Both the position numbers and the translations under genes were made by a program. Below are positions 49,401 through 60,308 of a stretch of 64,000 nucleotides of DNA, one piece after another. Origin of the DNA: Trichoplax adhaerens (taxonomy: Eukaryota; Placozoa; Uniplacotomia; Trichoplacea; Trichoplacidae); assembly GCF_000150275.1 (NCBI RefSeq), contig NW_002060944.1, forward strand, positions 8,394,159 through 8,458,158, given 5' to 3'. The notes under the pieces are model-generated. The model was given only the letters and a program-made list of their open reading frames with translations. It was not told the origin of the DNA and did not search any database. Position 1 is the stretch's first letter, and each line of letters starts with the position of its first letter.

Positions 49401-49932
49401 TACCGCCAGATAATACTAAGGTAATTTTTATAAAGTTTCTCCATGGATTACGAAGTATACTGTACAGTAGTTTTATAAGTAGACAACAGTAGTAAAGTAG
49501 ATATATAAACATAACAATGTACGAGTTTATTGTACTACGTATGTAACTCAGTGAAAATGATTACCCAGATAAGTAAAGATCAGCAATTTGATTTGTTACT
49601 CTTTTCTGCATCCATTGTACGTCTTGTAATGCATGATCTGAATAAGACATAAAAACGTAATTTCCACTCTTGGTGGAGTTCATAATGAGTGCTTTAACGG
49701 AGCTGTCTTTGGTCCAAATGGCTTCCATGTAGGCTGATCGTGGATCATACGCAAATAAGACCATGGGTAATAAATGGCTTGAATTTTTCGCATTGATATA
49801 TTCGATTTTACCACTTAAGGTACGTAAAGTAAAAGGTTTTGCTTCATCGCCAGGTAGGAATGTCGCACATTGAGTATAAGCTATGGTTATGATGATGAGA
49901 GCAAAGACAAGGGGCACTTCTGGCTTCGCCAT
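46500..49932 (-). CDS. Secreted PA-like domain / PNGase F-type glycoamidase-like protein, ten exons
   Basis: Exons (minus): 49932-49565, 49459-49404, 49120-48938, 48735-48548, 48441-48134, 47920-47808, 47611-47473, 47364-47225, 47109-46945, 46861-46500. They join in frame to 674 codons including stop. A signal peptide opens it (MAKPEVPLVFALIIITIAYT). Residues about 20-200 are unrecognised and Cys-poor. About 220-330 resembles a protease-associated (PA) domain: VELDACKGSSNVSLSGKMAI, CSYFKMVKAAYTVKAAGLTV and IPATMISYAEGQKIL. About 400-673 matches both domains of bacterial PNGase F: CRGKRDEECPPWDHTVQLYV, LGRWITSFRR, WLTPVTPLLPLL and FTMKTVPWAQPW; then VAVITGHGSDNNNCAEFC, NEHGTWLYGRDGWC, KPWIVDIT and GYIIMYSFLSLYDTY. 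Asp423 (WDH) and Glu564 (CAEF) lie where catalytic acids are expected. The predicted role is cleavage of N-glycans from glycoproteins outside the cell or in the secretory route. The exon 3 acceptor is the least certain junction. Confidence 0.82.
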
Positions 49933-51025
49933 CTTGTCCACTATTGGCAAGAACGACGACAATAATAAATAAATAAATTGATTGACGATATGACAGTACA
50001 GTGCGCAGACACAACAGCTGGATCAGTAGCTGTACCTGTGCCGTGCCGCGCCGTACCGTACCGTACTGTACACTGTACATCACTTTACCATTACTATGGA
50101 CTTGAAGATCCCCACTATAGATCATAACGGTTTGAACCGAACCTTTCTTAGGTCTAATCCCCAGGGACTACTTAACGCAAAATCTCCCAACTAACCACGG
50201 TACAGTACTTCGTAAACTATGCCGCAAGCCCCAATTCAGCCTAACTATACAGTACTCACGTTATCAACAATTTTCTGATGTTAAAATCTTCTGACTTTCT
50301 CTTATTACAGTAAACAAAATAAGACATTTAACTACAGTATTTCTACACCACTGTACAGTGTACAGTGCAAACAATTTGTCAGTGTCTTACGCCTCGTACA
50401 CGCGTACAGTACTTCGTGGGCTATACAGTACAGTACTGTACCACTTGCACTCCAACTTTTGTAACTTCTTACTTTACAGTACATGCACCTTTGGACTACA
50501 GTACGTAGTGGTCCATCATCTTAGATACAGTAATACTATAGGAGTGTTACGGTAGTGTACGGCGACTGCAAAAAGGAGATCATTGCTAACGACGATAGCA
50601 GTAGCGTTGAAGACAGCTGGATCATGATCAAGGTAAGTCCTGTGCAATGGACAACTAATCAACAATAATTACAATATGTGAGAACTAGTTTCTCTTAAGC
50701 TATGCTGTAGTATCGACAATAAACAGAGTGACGATAATACATACTGTAGATTGGATGGCAGAAACTAAAGTAGTCGATGGTACCATACAGTTGTACAACT
50801 GCAATTGACAAACTTGTCATTTTGCCTTGGAAAGAATTCACCAATAAAATAGAAATTTCATTCATTCTGGCCAATTTCATAAATGAATACGCTCTATTTT
50901 AGAGGTTCTGCCTTTGTACGATCAAACTGGTATGACAGTTTAAGCAAGTAAGAGTGGGTGAAGAATAAATAGAAGTACTAGTGAGTATTAGTAGAGCCTA
51001 CTAGGAGGTATCGTATTTTGAGGCC
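49933..51025. promoter_or_regulatory. Divergent intergenic region between PNGase-like gene and SDHAF3
   Basis: This 1.1-kb interval separates start codons on opposite strands and should hold both promoters. It is dense in TACAGTAC/GTACTGTAC palindromic sequence (for example near 49995, 50045-50080, 50200, 50248, 50350, 50404-50445, 50475, 50498). A stretch ending ATCATGATCAAG|GTAAGT at 50632 looks like a spliced exon end on the plus strand. It is open for about 30 codons (DDSSSVEDSWIMIK at its end) and could be a 5' untranslated or short upstream exon. Confidence 0.4.
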
Positions 51026-51603
51026 ATGTCTGCAGCAAATGGTATCAGGCACATGAAGCAGCACAAGCGGCAAGTTCTCAATCTTTACAAACGAGTACTA
51101 AGAGTCAACAAACAGCTACCAAAGGAATTTCGCCTAGTTGGCAATGCGTATGTTAGAGATGAATTTAAAAGGCATAAAACCATGGCTATGGATGAAGGAA
51201 ATGTAAAGGAGTTTCTTTCAGAATGGAAGGTTTGTCCCTTTCTATTTTGGTGTTGTAGATGTAGCTTAGTGTCTTGCAGTGCAAAGTCATAGCGATAGAC
51301 TTTGCCATAAAGATACATGTAAAGGTGCTTTGAATTGGACGAATTTCGTGTAATGTGATGGCAGAAACATTGATTATTGCCTATGCTTCTACTTATAATG
51401 GTATCACACTGATTTGCTATCTTTGGACATATTTGCACAAATTGCAGATGTATGCAGATCATTTAGAAGTACAATTAAAGCAAAATCATGCCATAGGATC
51501 CAATTTGTCATCGCAGGACCTTAATCGCCTCAGTGAAGATCAACTAGGTCAATTGTATCATCTACAAGAGGAGGTTACTAAACCATCTATTCCAACACCA
51601 TAG
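51026..51603 (+). CDS. SDHAF3: Succinate dehydrogenase assembly factor 3 (ACN9/SDHAF3), LYR-family
   Basis: Two exons, 51026-51229 and 51448-51603 (donor AAG|GTTTGT, acceptor ATTGCAG, phase 0), encode 119 residues (human 125). The LYR-type motif (NLYKRVLRVNKQLPKEFRLV) is followed by the family signature NAYVRDEFKRHKTMAMDEGN and FLSEWKMYADHL. The C-terminus keeps LSEDQLGQLYHLQEEVTKPS, matching the end of the human protein. SDHAF3 acts in the mitochondrial matrix with SDHAF1 to help mature the iron-sulphur subunit of complex II. The ATG at 51026 fits the expected short basic N-terminus. It is divergent to the PNGase-like gene and head to tail with DAZAP2. Confidence 0.95.
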
Positions 51604-52807
51604 TTGTTATTTGGATAACCACTCAGTTCTTTGAACTTGTGATATAATTGAATTTATGGGAGATTTCTGCTCTTCAAAAGGCAGTTGATGATGGGATAGC
51701 GATCGTACATAACATCGACTATTGGAATGGATTTATTTCTGTTTATATATAGATTGCAGTATACACTTCAAGAATAGGTTGAAATTGCGATTGACGTACA
51801 GTATACTTGAACTTTAATAATTATATATTTTATTTATGATGGTAACAATAGGTATATAAAGAAATATTTAATTCCATTACTAGTATAGAATATCAACTCT
51901 ACTGGTTATGACTGCTTTGCAATTCAAATCATGGAGCTAGAAACAAATCGATGTGTGTTATCTTTAAGAATGATAAGATCCTTTTTTAATATTGCAAGTA
52001 GCGGCAGATTTGAGAATAAAATACCTTCTCGTCACTACAAGATTAGAGTGTACGTGTCGACTGTACAGTAGAACTTTATTCTACGCGTATACTTGGTAGA
52101 AAGAGAATTTCTCTTGCAAGTTGCATTTGGAAAATCCATGCCTGTATGGTATTGTACGCAAGACAAAATTTCTTTGTTTGAAATGGTACAAACCCTGATG
52201 GATTATTGCAGATATTATTCGCTACAAGGTCGCTCGTAATCCTTTCGATTGTTTCTAACTATGCTGTACTGTACATTGTACACTATATGAAGCATTTTGT
52301 ATTTTTGTATACAGCATATTGTTCCTTGCAAGTGCATTTACTTTTTCTCCATTTTCTCTAACGTTCTATCTATTTGCGTTCATTTTCTCAATCGATCAAT
52401 AAACTTGCTCTTCATCTTGGCAGTCATCTTGAATGATATCCATGATTGTGTACAGTACAGTACTGTATTTCAAGAAATGATACAGTACAGTACTGTACAG
52501 GTTCCATACCGTCCGTCCTCTTAATGACGTCATGAACCAAATTGGGCACTGACCACGTGACCATTGCCTGTACTCGTGACACCGGATTTACAGTATTGGG
52601 TACGGTTCCATTGTGTACTGTACAATACAATTATTGTACTGTACAGTACAGTACAGTACTATAGTGTACAGTGTACAGTATACACAGCTCCAGTACAGTA
52701 CATAGCATTGTAAGCGTGTTGACGTCTTCCAGCCCGTTACGGGATAAAAACGACGGCAAAACCAAGTCCAGTCTAACAGAAGGAAGAAGAAAAATCAAAC
52801 TCGTACG
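51604..52807. other. Spacer between SDHAF3 and DAZAP2, rich in GTAC palindromes
   Basis: It holds the DAZAP2 upstream region. Alternating TACAG/GTACT words are extreme here: clusters at about 52265-52285, 52448-52505 and 52612-52700 read as long runs of GTACAGTAC, GTACTGTAC and GTACAGTGTAC, able to fold into hairpins. There is no other gene; open frames across the runs are artefacts. Confidence 0.55.
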
Positions 52808-55477
52808 ATGGGAAAGGGTGATAAAGGTAGGCAAGGTTATTATTGAGTTCATGCATCGATCGTGGAAAATTTTCTATATGTCATTTCATCGGCTTGCATT
52901 TTCTCCTGCTGGATCATGAATGCTGATCAGAAATGGTTCAATTTAGTTAGTTGTTTTATTTTACTATTTCATTCTGCAGTAGTAAATGACAGTAATGGTT
53001 CTACAACGTATTCCCGTGTATTCAATCAATACAAGTGAAATACTGTATTAGAATTGATGGAGAATCTGGACTAGGATATACGCGTACTATGGCCCTTTGA
53101 TCTGTTGATACCAGTAGTAGTATTCTTGGTCAATGTCGGTTATTCCTGTAGTTTAAATTGATATCACCAAAGTATAGTAACACTTCGATACGTCAATGAT
53201 ACAACTGGGACACGGCATACTTTTTAAACTCATCAATCTAGTCTTCGTAAACTGCAATGGAATCCACTAACGAGAGCGTTTGATATTTTACAGTATACTG
53301 TTATTGAAACTGAGTAGTAGTATAAAGTACGACAGAGATGATTGAATGTCATCAATCCTCATCGTTAGCTTGTGAAGTCAGCACGATATCAGGCTTGATA
53401 TGAGCTGTAAATCATGCTCCTTGGCAGTTTTTTGAACTTACTGTAATTGATAGATACTTTTATGTTAGAACTACAGTAGGATAGTGACTACAACTACTTT
53501 ATGGGCGTCTTATTGCATGTTATTCGTCTATATGAAAATAGCTGTTAATCAAACTCGCATGACGATGATGTTGTTGGCACTGATATAACATTGAAGCAGT
53601 AAAAGCCAAATTCCCCTTGTGAATGTTTGTCCGTGTGTTGATGTTGATCTTTTGCGATACTTTTGATACAGTTAAGAATTAACATATTACACTAGGACAG
53701 TACATTCACGATTTGGACGATGCATTTTGGTATACGCCTCCAAAATAAGACAGCCACCTAGTCATTTTCATCCTCTCATATACCGTAGACTTGCTGTTTA
53801 CTTAAGTATAGTAGATATTCAGTACTGTACATTTCTATTCCATTTATCGCAAGCGATAAAGATGCGTAGCCAAAAAAATAATTGAATCTTACGCCCGTGG
53901 GTAGACACTACTATTCGCTGGTTAACACACACACGGAATGAACCTTACCGTATACAGGTCTTTTGCATTCGGAGCTAATCATAATTGTTATTTTTCACAG
54001 TTGAAATAACGTCATTGTACAGTGCAGTGGATACCTCTTAACCTTACCTACCTTTTAGGATCAGTGTAATAGTCAATTGACTAGTTATGTAAATTTTAAA
54101 TGGTATTGATTGCTGGATATAGAGAAATTACTCATTTATTTTACATATCAATACCTAGCAAGATAATACTATACTTTATTATATGCTCAATTCCAGTATT
54201 TTCATACTTTATTTGAGAAGTGCCTTTATGATATATTTTAATAAGACTCTATACTTTTGCTTATATCAATACAAAATGTTACGTAGTATACTGTCGATTT
54301 CAAGCAATACTAAAGTAGACAGGACTCGAGACTGCAGTTTTTATTGATGTGATATCTTTGTATTTAACTTTATGACAAAGATAAGAAATCGGGTGGTTAT
54401 CCCAAGCAAGCAAGTTATCCTACCCAGCAGTATACCACTGCGCAACAGCATCCGCCTCAGCAATTTGCTCCTCAACCAGGTCAAGTACCATATAGCGCTC
54501 CACCGCCTGCTTATAATGCAGCACCGGGCTATGGTCCACCTCAAGCAGTACCTCAACAAGTTAGTAACGAAATTTGAAAGGATAAAATAGCACTTTAAAC
54601 TACGACGTGATGAAAATAATACAAATGCCGTTATTAGTCGGATGTGTGTGATAGCATTTCCGGTTTCTATAGACTAAGAATATTATTATCTGTATTGACG
54701 CTAAATCTAAATATGAGTACAGGATCTTTAATAGACAAATATACAGCATAAATGTAAACAAGTTACAATCAACTATATTTTTATTCGCTAGACGATTTAT
54801 TCTGTCGTCAGTAAACATGAAGTATTATCTTGAATGAAGTTAACTCAACAAAGTCACATATTTTATTATATTTTTTTTCATTTTTGCACTACTACAGCAG
54901 TATTATCCAAATCCGAATATGAATGCACCTCCGCCAATGCATTATCAACAACCTGGGCAATATCAACAATTTGGCACTGCTAGTGTTGTTATGCCAATTC
55001 AGGAAGGAACTTTTGATGCTGGAGCGCGTTTCGATGGCAGAAGTGCTCCGGTAGTACCTGTAAGCTTATGCATGTTAACATGTTATTTTATACTTTTGAT
55101 GAAATGACAATTATAAAGATATTCACGTATGGTGCTACGATAATAATATTATATTATATAGTCTGGATATCAAGAGACAAATTTAAAATTTGATATTATT
55201 ACAGTGATACTTTTCGTGGATACCTTATAGTAAGATTACCATCGTAGCTTCAGAGCATAGTTGAACTGTGATACTGTATCAATGGTTATAGTGAGGTTAA
55301 TTTTTATGCTGATCTTTTAATGATATCACATATTTTCTGTACGCTTAGCCTCCACCTCCTGGATGCGTGCCGAATCATGCTCAGCTAGCCGCATCAACTG
55401 GTGGGGCTGCTGTCGTAAGACAAAATCAATCAGGTTTCTTTACTGGTGGATCTAGTGGAGGTTATACATTCTTTTAA
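52808..55477 (+). CDS. DAZAP2: DAZ-associated protein 2 homologue
   Basis: Four exons, 52808-52826, 54381-54559, 54898-55059 and 55349-55477, join in frame (phases 1, 0, 0) to 162 residues (human 168). The protein is Pro/Gln/Tyr-rich: MGKGDKDKKSGGYP, then PYSAPPPAYNAAPGYGP, which contains a PPAY WW-domain-binding motif, as in the human protein. The conserved C-terminal half reads EGTFDAGARFDGRS and PPPPGCVPNHAQLAASTGG, and ends FFTGGSSGGYTFF, all hallmarks of DAZAP2. DAZAP2 is a small adaptor linked to Wnt/TCF signalling, stress granules and ubiquitin-ligase binding. The first coding exon is only 19 bases and precedes a 1.55-kb intron. The exon 3 acceptor is a tandem CAGCAG at 54895-54900, so isoforms differing by one Gln are expected. 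It is convergent with PFDN5. Confidence 0.93.
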
Positions 55478-56834
55478 CTTCAGCGTTACTGTCTAGTGAC
55501 AGGAAATGTTGTACAGTAGGATTGCAACTTTTGCAAACCATAATTAATCCTTACTACTGTGCTTGGATTTTACAGTCAAAATAATGTTCTCCATTTTCCC
55601 ATATTTCAGTGAAAAATTACTACTTTATAATTGAATTAATCCCGATAAGCATAAATTTTAAATTCTATTTGTAGTTTACAATGCTGCGGCAAAAAGGTCA
55701 TAGATTACATCGATAGCGTAGACGATGTTTTTAAATTACAATTACCACTTTGTTGATAATGTAATTTTATTTGTTCATACTAATGGTTTAAATTATGAAA
55801 ATGCTTTCTTCGCGTTACATATTTACGTTGACATCAAGTCAACACTGCTGATAATTCTATAGGATAAGAATAAACTTGTTGAGGTATAGCCCTGTGGTCA
55901 ATTTAATGTGATAATGGTGAAGTTTTTCATGGCGCTTGTTATACTGTATAACTAGATGCTTCTCAAAGATTGCATGAGTTGTAAAAAATGGTTCGTGAAA
56001 AAGTTATACCATATCCTAATGCCTACGCTATTCGCTTCGTGTTATACGTTAATAACATTTAGTCGTTACAGTAAGCTACAATATTAATTATACACCGCAA
56101 ATGAGTTATAGATTATAGATATTAAATTTAGCAAATTGGTTCCTTCCATAGCTGTAAAAGTTCCTTGATAAGTGTCATGCAGGAGACAGTGACATTTAAT
56201 ACGCGTAAAACTTGATAATACACAAGTATCATTCAGATAGTATTTTTATTCAAGTTAATTAGTTGGTCATATGTACTACACCAACATAGGCGAAATGGCT
56301 ATGAGACGTAAAACATAGAATCAATAACTACGAATACTATTGTCTAATTCATCAGAACAAACTATTGCATCTAAAACCGAGTAGCATTTGATATCAGTTA
56401 GTGAAAATTAGGAAAAATTGACGAATTTGCTGACCATTAACATTTTGTAGTTATCAAAGAGAGTTAGTTGCCTGCTTTTAAGCTGTACAAATAAAATGGT
56501 CAGTATATTTTTAAATATCGCTTTCCTTAACATATTTACAGAACAAATAAGATGTCTCATGATATAGCACAAATTAGAAGATAAGACGATGAACAACAAG
56601 TAGATGGCAACGGTTGATCGAATTAAATTAAACATCAAACTTTATCACGAGAGATTAGAATGTTCTTTCATCGTGTTTTGTTCAGGATCCAGTGCTTTAT
56701 TTGAATACGATAATATTAACTATGAAACTGGATGGTGAAATATCCGTAATTTACTTTACCTTAAACAATATTGAAATTAAAAAGTGTTTTATTCAAGTAT
56801 CACTGGTACACAGATAAAACTGTTCCACAGGAAA
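55478..56834. other. Convergent 3' region between DAZAP2 and PFDN5
   Basis: It contains the 3' ends of both genes. No other gene or array is recognised; a 76-codon minus-strand open frame (56408-56638) shows no family features. Confidence 0.45.
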
Positions 56835-58968
56835 TTACGCCTTCGCGCCCGACTTTTGTGCTGCTAAATGTTGCTCAATTTTGATTTGCATATGTTCTAT
56901 TACAGCTAATCGATAAACAGCAATTTAATAGTCGTCAGTTATACATGACTTCAATCGTAACAGATGAGAACAATTGTAGCTAATATTACTAATTTACTAA
57001 ACATCATCAATATTTCACCTTGTCTTAAATTAAATTTTTCCATGACAAGTTTCTGAAGTTTTTCAAGTTGCTCTTGAACAAATTTCACTTTACGTTCAAA
57101 ATATTCTATTCCTTCCTTGATATTCTGGATATAAATGAATACTAGTTACGTCAAGTTAAAATTGTCGTGAAAGTATTAATTTTATCTGTGTATCGTATCA
57201 AAGTTATAATTTTTGGTGAACTATAAGATTTTAAAATAGATAACAATAACTGGCCACTGAAATAACAGTATGGCCATGGACTAGAAAAAAGTTCATTCAC
57301 CAATTTGCGATATACCTTATCTGCAAAGTATCCCGTGCCAATATCAACAAGTAAACTGTGAGCGTTGTTTAGAACACCAGGGACATATAGCTGAGAGTGA
57401 AAGCATATATCAGGCCGGATACAATAAACTATTAAGTGAAATAGTCATTCTCCTTTATTAAGATTTTAACAACTTGTGACTACTTGATTACAGTATTTAC
57501 GAAAGTGCTTTTCGTTATGACTAATTGTAGATTGCATCACATTGAATGTGATTGCTGCATCAATCGGCTGAGAAGGAGCATTTCTATGCTTGTATATACG
57601 TACACTACGTATACATGCAGTAGTTGTGATCGTCTGGCTACCTTACTGTATTCCAGTTGGTTGAAATTTGATTGGATTGTAGCGTAGAAATAAACATGTA
57701 CAATTTTCTACAATTAGAGTTGATTTCTAGTAATTCTTACCGAATCTGTCATTGGAACTAGAATTTCCTTGGCTAGAATGATGGTCAATGCATAGGATTA
57801 TAATGGTGCAACATTAAGAACAAATTATCATAAATAATCAACTTTCAAAATTTGTGATAGCTAGTAACCTTCATATTGATCAACTGAAAGCTTCTTGACA
57901 CATTCCGATGATTCTACAAACTTTTGTTGTACTAATTGTAGCTGATTGACTGATGATGTAAACATCTGCACTTCCTGAAATGGACCATGACAAGAGGTGA
58001 TGAGTTAGTTAACGAATGTATATTCAATAAATTTAGGAGTTTGTATATCCTATTCAATGCAGTTCAGTACAAGTGCCATTATATATGGTCAGCCGTGATT
58101 GACGATAAAGCAGACTACCATTGCTGCCTATGGATCAATGCTAGTCTGAGATCAATGAGAAAGTAGCTGAAAGTTCGGCCTTCAAAAGGAAATTTTAAAA
58201 TTTGTTAGTGTACTATTACTGTCAGCCTACTACAAATGAACATTTCAGGGGTTTATAAAGGAAGAGAAGAATAATGTACGACTACAATATATCGTACACC
58301 TCTGTAAGCTACAGTTGCTTGTCCAGGTAAGCACACAATATTTGTGTAAAATGGTTAGGAGCTATCGACAACTGGGCTCCCAAGCAGGAGTAGAACTACA
58401 ACTGACTGTTATTTTCCGATGTTGTACAGTTTATCTGTGTAGTAATTTTACTATATTAACTTGGCTATAGACCGACTTTGTCCAATTATCTTACAATTCT
58501 CTATCTTAATTTGTAGTTGGTCATAACCAAAGGGGGGAAAAAGTGTAGGATTGGATAGAAGTCCTAAGACGGTTATTGTACAGTAAGTCTTTCAGTCATT
58601 CGTGTAGAATGTAGAGCACCGTAGTTTTTGCTAGTTATGTTGTACGTTCAATCCTCATATGCTGGGATAAATCAGTATTTCAAAAAGGAGGATGTTATCC
58701 TATGCTTCTATCTGTATGACGGATGAGTAGTGATGGATCTTATTAGGCTTCTTTCCATCCTACCTCCAATCCATGATTAGACCCGGAAAACAAGATGTCT
58801 ATTCAACCGCCGATAGCAAAACCTTGGCTACTGACGCTACAATTTAAATCATTCTGTATACAATCAAATCGTCATTTAACTTACCTCATCTAATTGCGAT
58901 TTTAGTTGTTCTAATTGAGGAATCGGAAGTTGAGCTAAATCAATCGCCTTGGATTCTGCAGCCGCCAT
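56835..58968 (-). CDS. PFDN5: Prefoldin subunit 5
   Basis: Six exons on the minus strand: 58968-58885, 57974-57869, 57772-57741, 57390-57316, 57124-57019 and 56905-56835, in frame to 157 residues (human 154). The start MAAAESKAIDLAQLPIPQLE mirrors the family N-terminus (LNLPQLEMLKNQLD type). Then come a coiled-coil helix (EVQMFTSSVNQLQLVQQKFV), the beta-hairpin core (KEILVPMTDSLYVPG and VDIGTGYFADK), and the second helix (KEGIEYFERKVKFVQEQLEK), ending SGAKA. This is an alpha-type prefoldin. The hexameric prefoldin complex receives nascent actin and tubulin and passes them to the CCT chaperonin. The frame is open upstream of 58968, but the conserved start is here. It is divergent to CRPPA and convergent with DAZAP2. 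Confidence 0.95.
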
Positions 58969-60308
58969 GCCTTTTTCTGCGTTTTTTCCTACCACACTCG
59001 TTGGTACAGTAGTAATAAAACGGACCAGCAGACTGATCGGACCCGATGAGTCCAGGCACAGTATCTGCCTATCCGGACGTCCGAGCACTGGTTTGGATTG
59101 GACTGAATACTCCTTTGGACGGACAGACATTTCCTCCACTTTAGCCCACAAATTGGGTCAAACGCCTCCATGATGACAGTAGTTTAGTATGCAGACGGTC
59201 GATTGTGAATTGGTTGATTTTTTCGAAATGAAGTAGTATTACACTGTATTTCTTTGCCTGTTACTAAGATCTGCTTGAAAGCAGTCACTTTAGATCATCA
59301 ATGTCCTTCAAATGAATACGCCACGGAAGATCCATACTGAGTAGTTGGTTATTTCTCCTCATTTTCGGTCGCATCTCTTGTTCTACTGAGTACTGTACAC
59401 TGTACAGCAGTATGGAAAGTCCGTCCATCCGAGGAGAGTGGCTGGTGTCCACTGTCCTGTCCAATCCAGGTATGGTCTACAGTTAGTCCTGTAGTCCTTG
59501 ACCACATGGACAGTTGGACACCTGGACACTGAACCATTATACTGTACTGGATTTCTTTACCTGTTACTAAGATCTGCTTGAAAGCAGCCACTTTAGATCA
59601 TCGATGTCCTTCAAATGAATACGACACGGAAGATTTATACTGCATTACTGAGTAGTTGGTTATTTTTCCTCATTTTCGGTCGCATCTCTTGTTCTACTGA
59701 GTAGTGACAGTACAGCAGTATGGAAAGTCCGTCCATCCGAGGAGAGTGGCTGGTGTCCACTGTTCTGTCCATTCCAGGTATGGTCTACAACTAGTCCTGT
59801 AGGCTGTAGTCTATGACCACATGGACACCCGGACACTGGACACTGAACCATTATACAGTACTGTATTTCTTGACCTGTTATTAAGATCTACTTGAAAGCA
59901 GCCACTTTAGATCATCAATGTTCTTCAAATGAATACGACACGGAAGATCTATACTGAGTAGTTGGTTGTTTTTCCTCATTTTCGGTCGCATCTCTTGTTC
60001 TACTGAGTACAGTACTGTATAGCAGTATGCAAAGTCCGTCCATCCGAGGAGAGTGTCTGGTGTCCACCCTTCTGTCCAGTCCATGTAGGCTGTAGTCCTT
60101 GACTACATGGACACCTGGACACTGGACACTGCCCCTGCTTTGCGTCATTGCCTATTTCACAACGGTATATCTAGTTGTGCAGTATAGTATAAAATAGGCA
60201 TTAGGCAGTCGTACAGTAGTGAGTCAAGTAGAGAAATCTGGTAGCAGAATAGGAGTAGTGCTTATGTTGGATTGATTGGCAAATTGAAAGTAGAATTTGG
60301 CCTTCAAA
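58969..60308. repeat. Divergent PFDN5/CRPPA interval with three copies of a 303-314-bp repeat
   Basis: Three direct repeats begin with CTGTTACTAAGATCTGCTTG at about 59258, 59561 and 59875 and end near 60140. Each contains GCAGCCACTTTAGATCATC, CATTTTCGGTCGCATCTC, GTCCGTCCATCCGAGGAGAG, then short GGACAC(C/T)TGGACACT words and a GTAC palindrome. The copies are highly similar, so amplification is recent. Minus-strand open frames in each copy (ending VLSRTRDATENEEK) are the same repeat read three times and end differently, so they are not called as genes. The promoters of both flanking genes must lie in or beside the array. Confidence 0.85.

Noticed and set aside
51355-51447. Separate start (ATG at 51355) for the second SDHAF3 exon
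   Set aside because: The region before 51448 is intron with a good acceptor; the family-conserved N-terminus is in the exon at 51026.
52671-52919. 82-codon plus-strand frame over DAZAP2 exon 1
   Set aside because: It runs through the GTAC palindrome run and the exon 1 donor in another frame. The 19-base exon joined at 54381 gives the conserved protein.
59349-60148. Minus-strand open frames ending VLSRTRDATENEEK
   Set aside because: Same repeat read in each copy, truncated differently; no domain. Kept only as part of the repeat finding.
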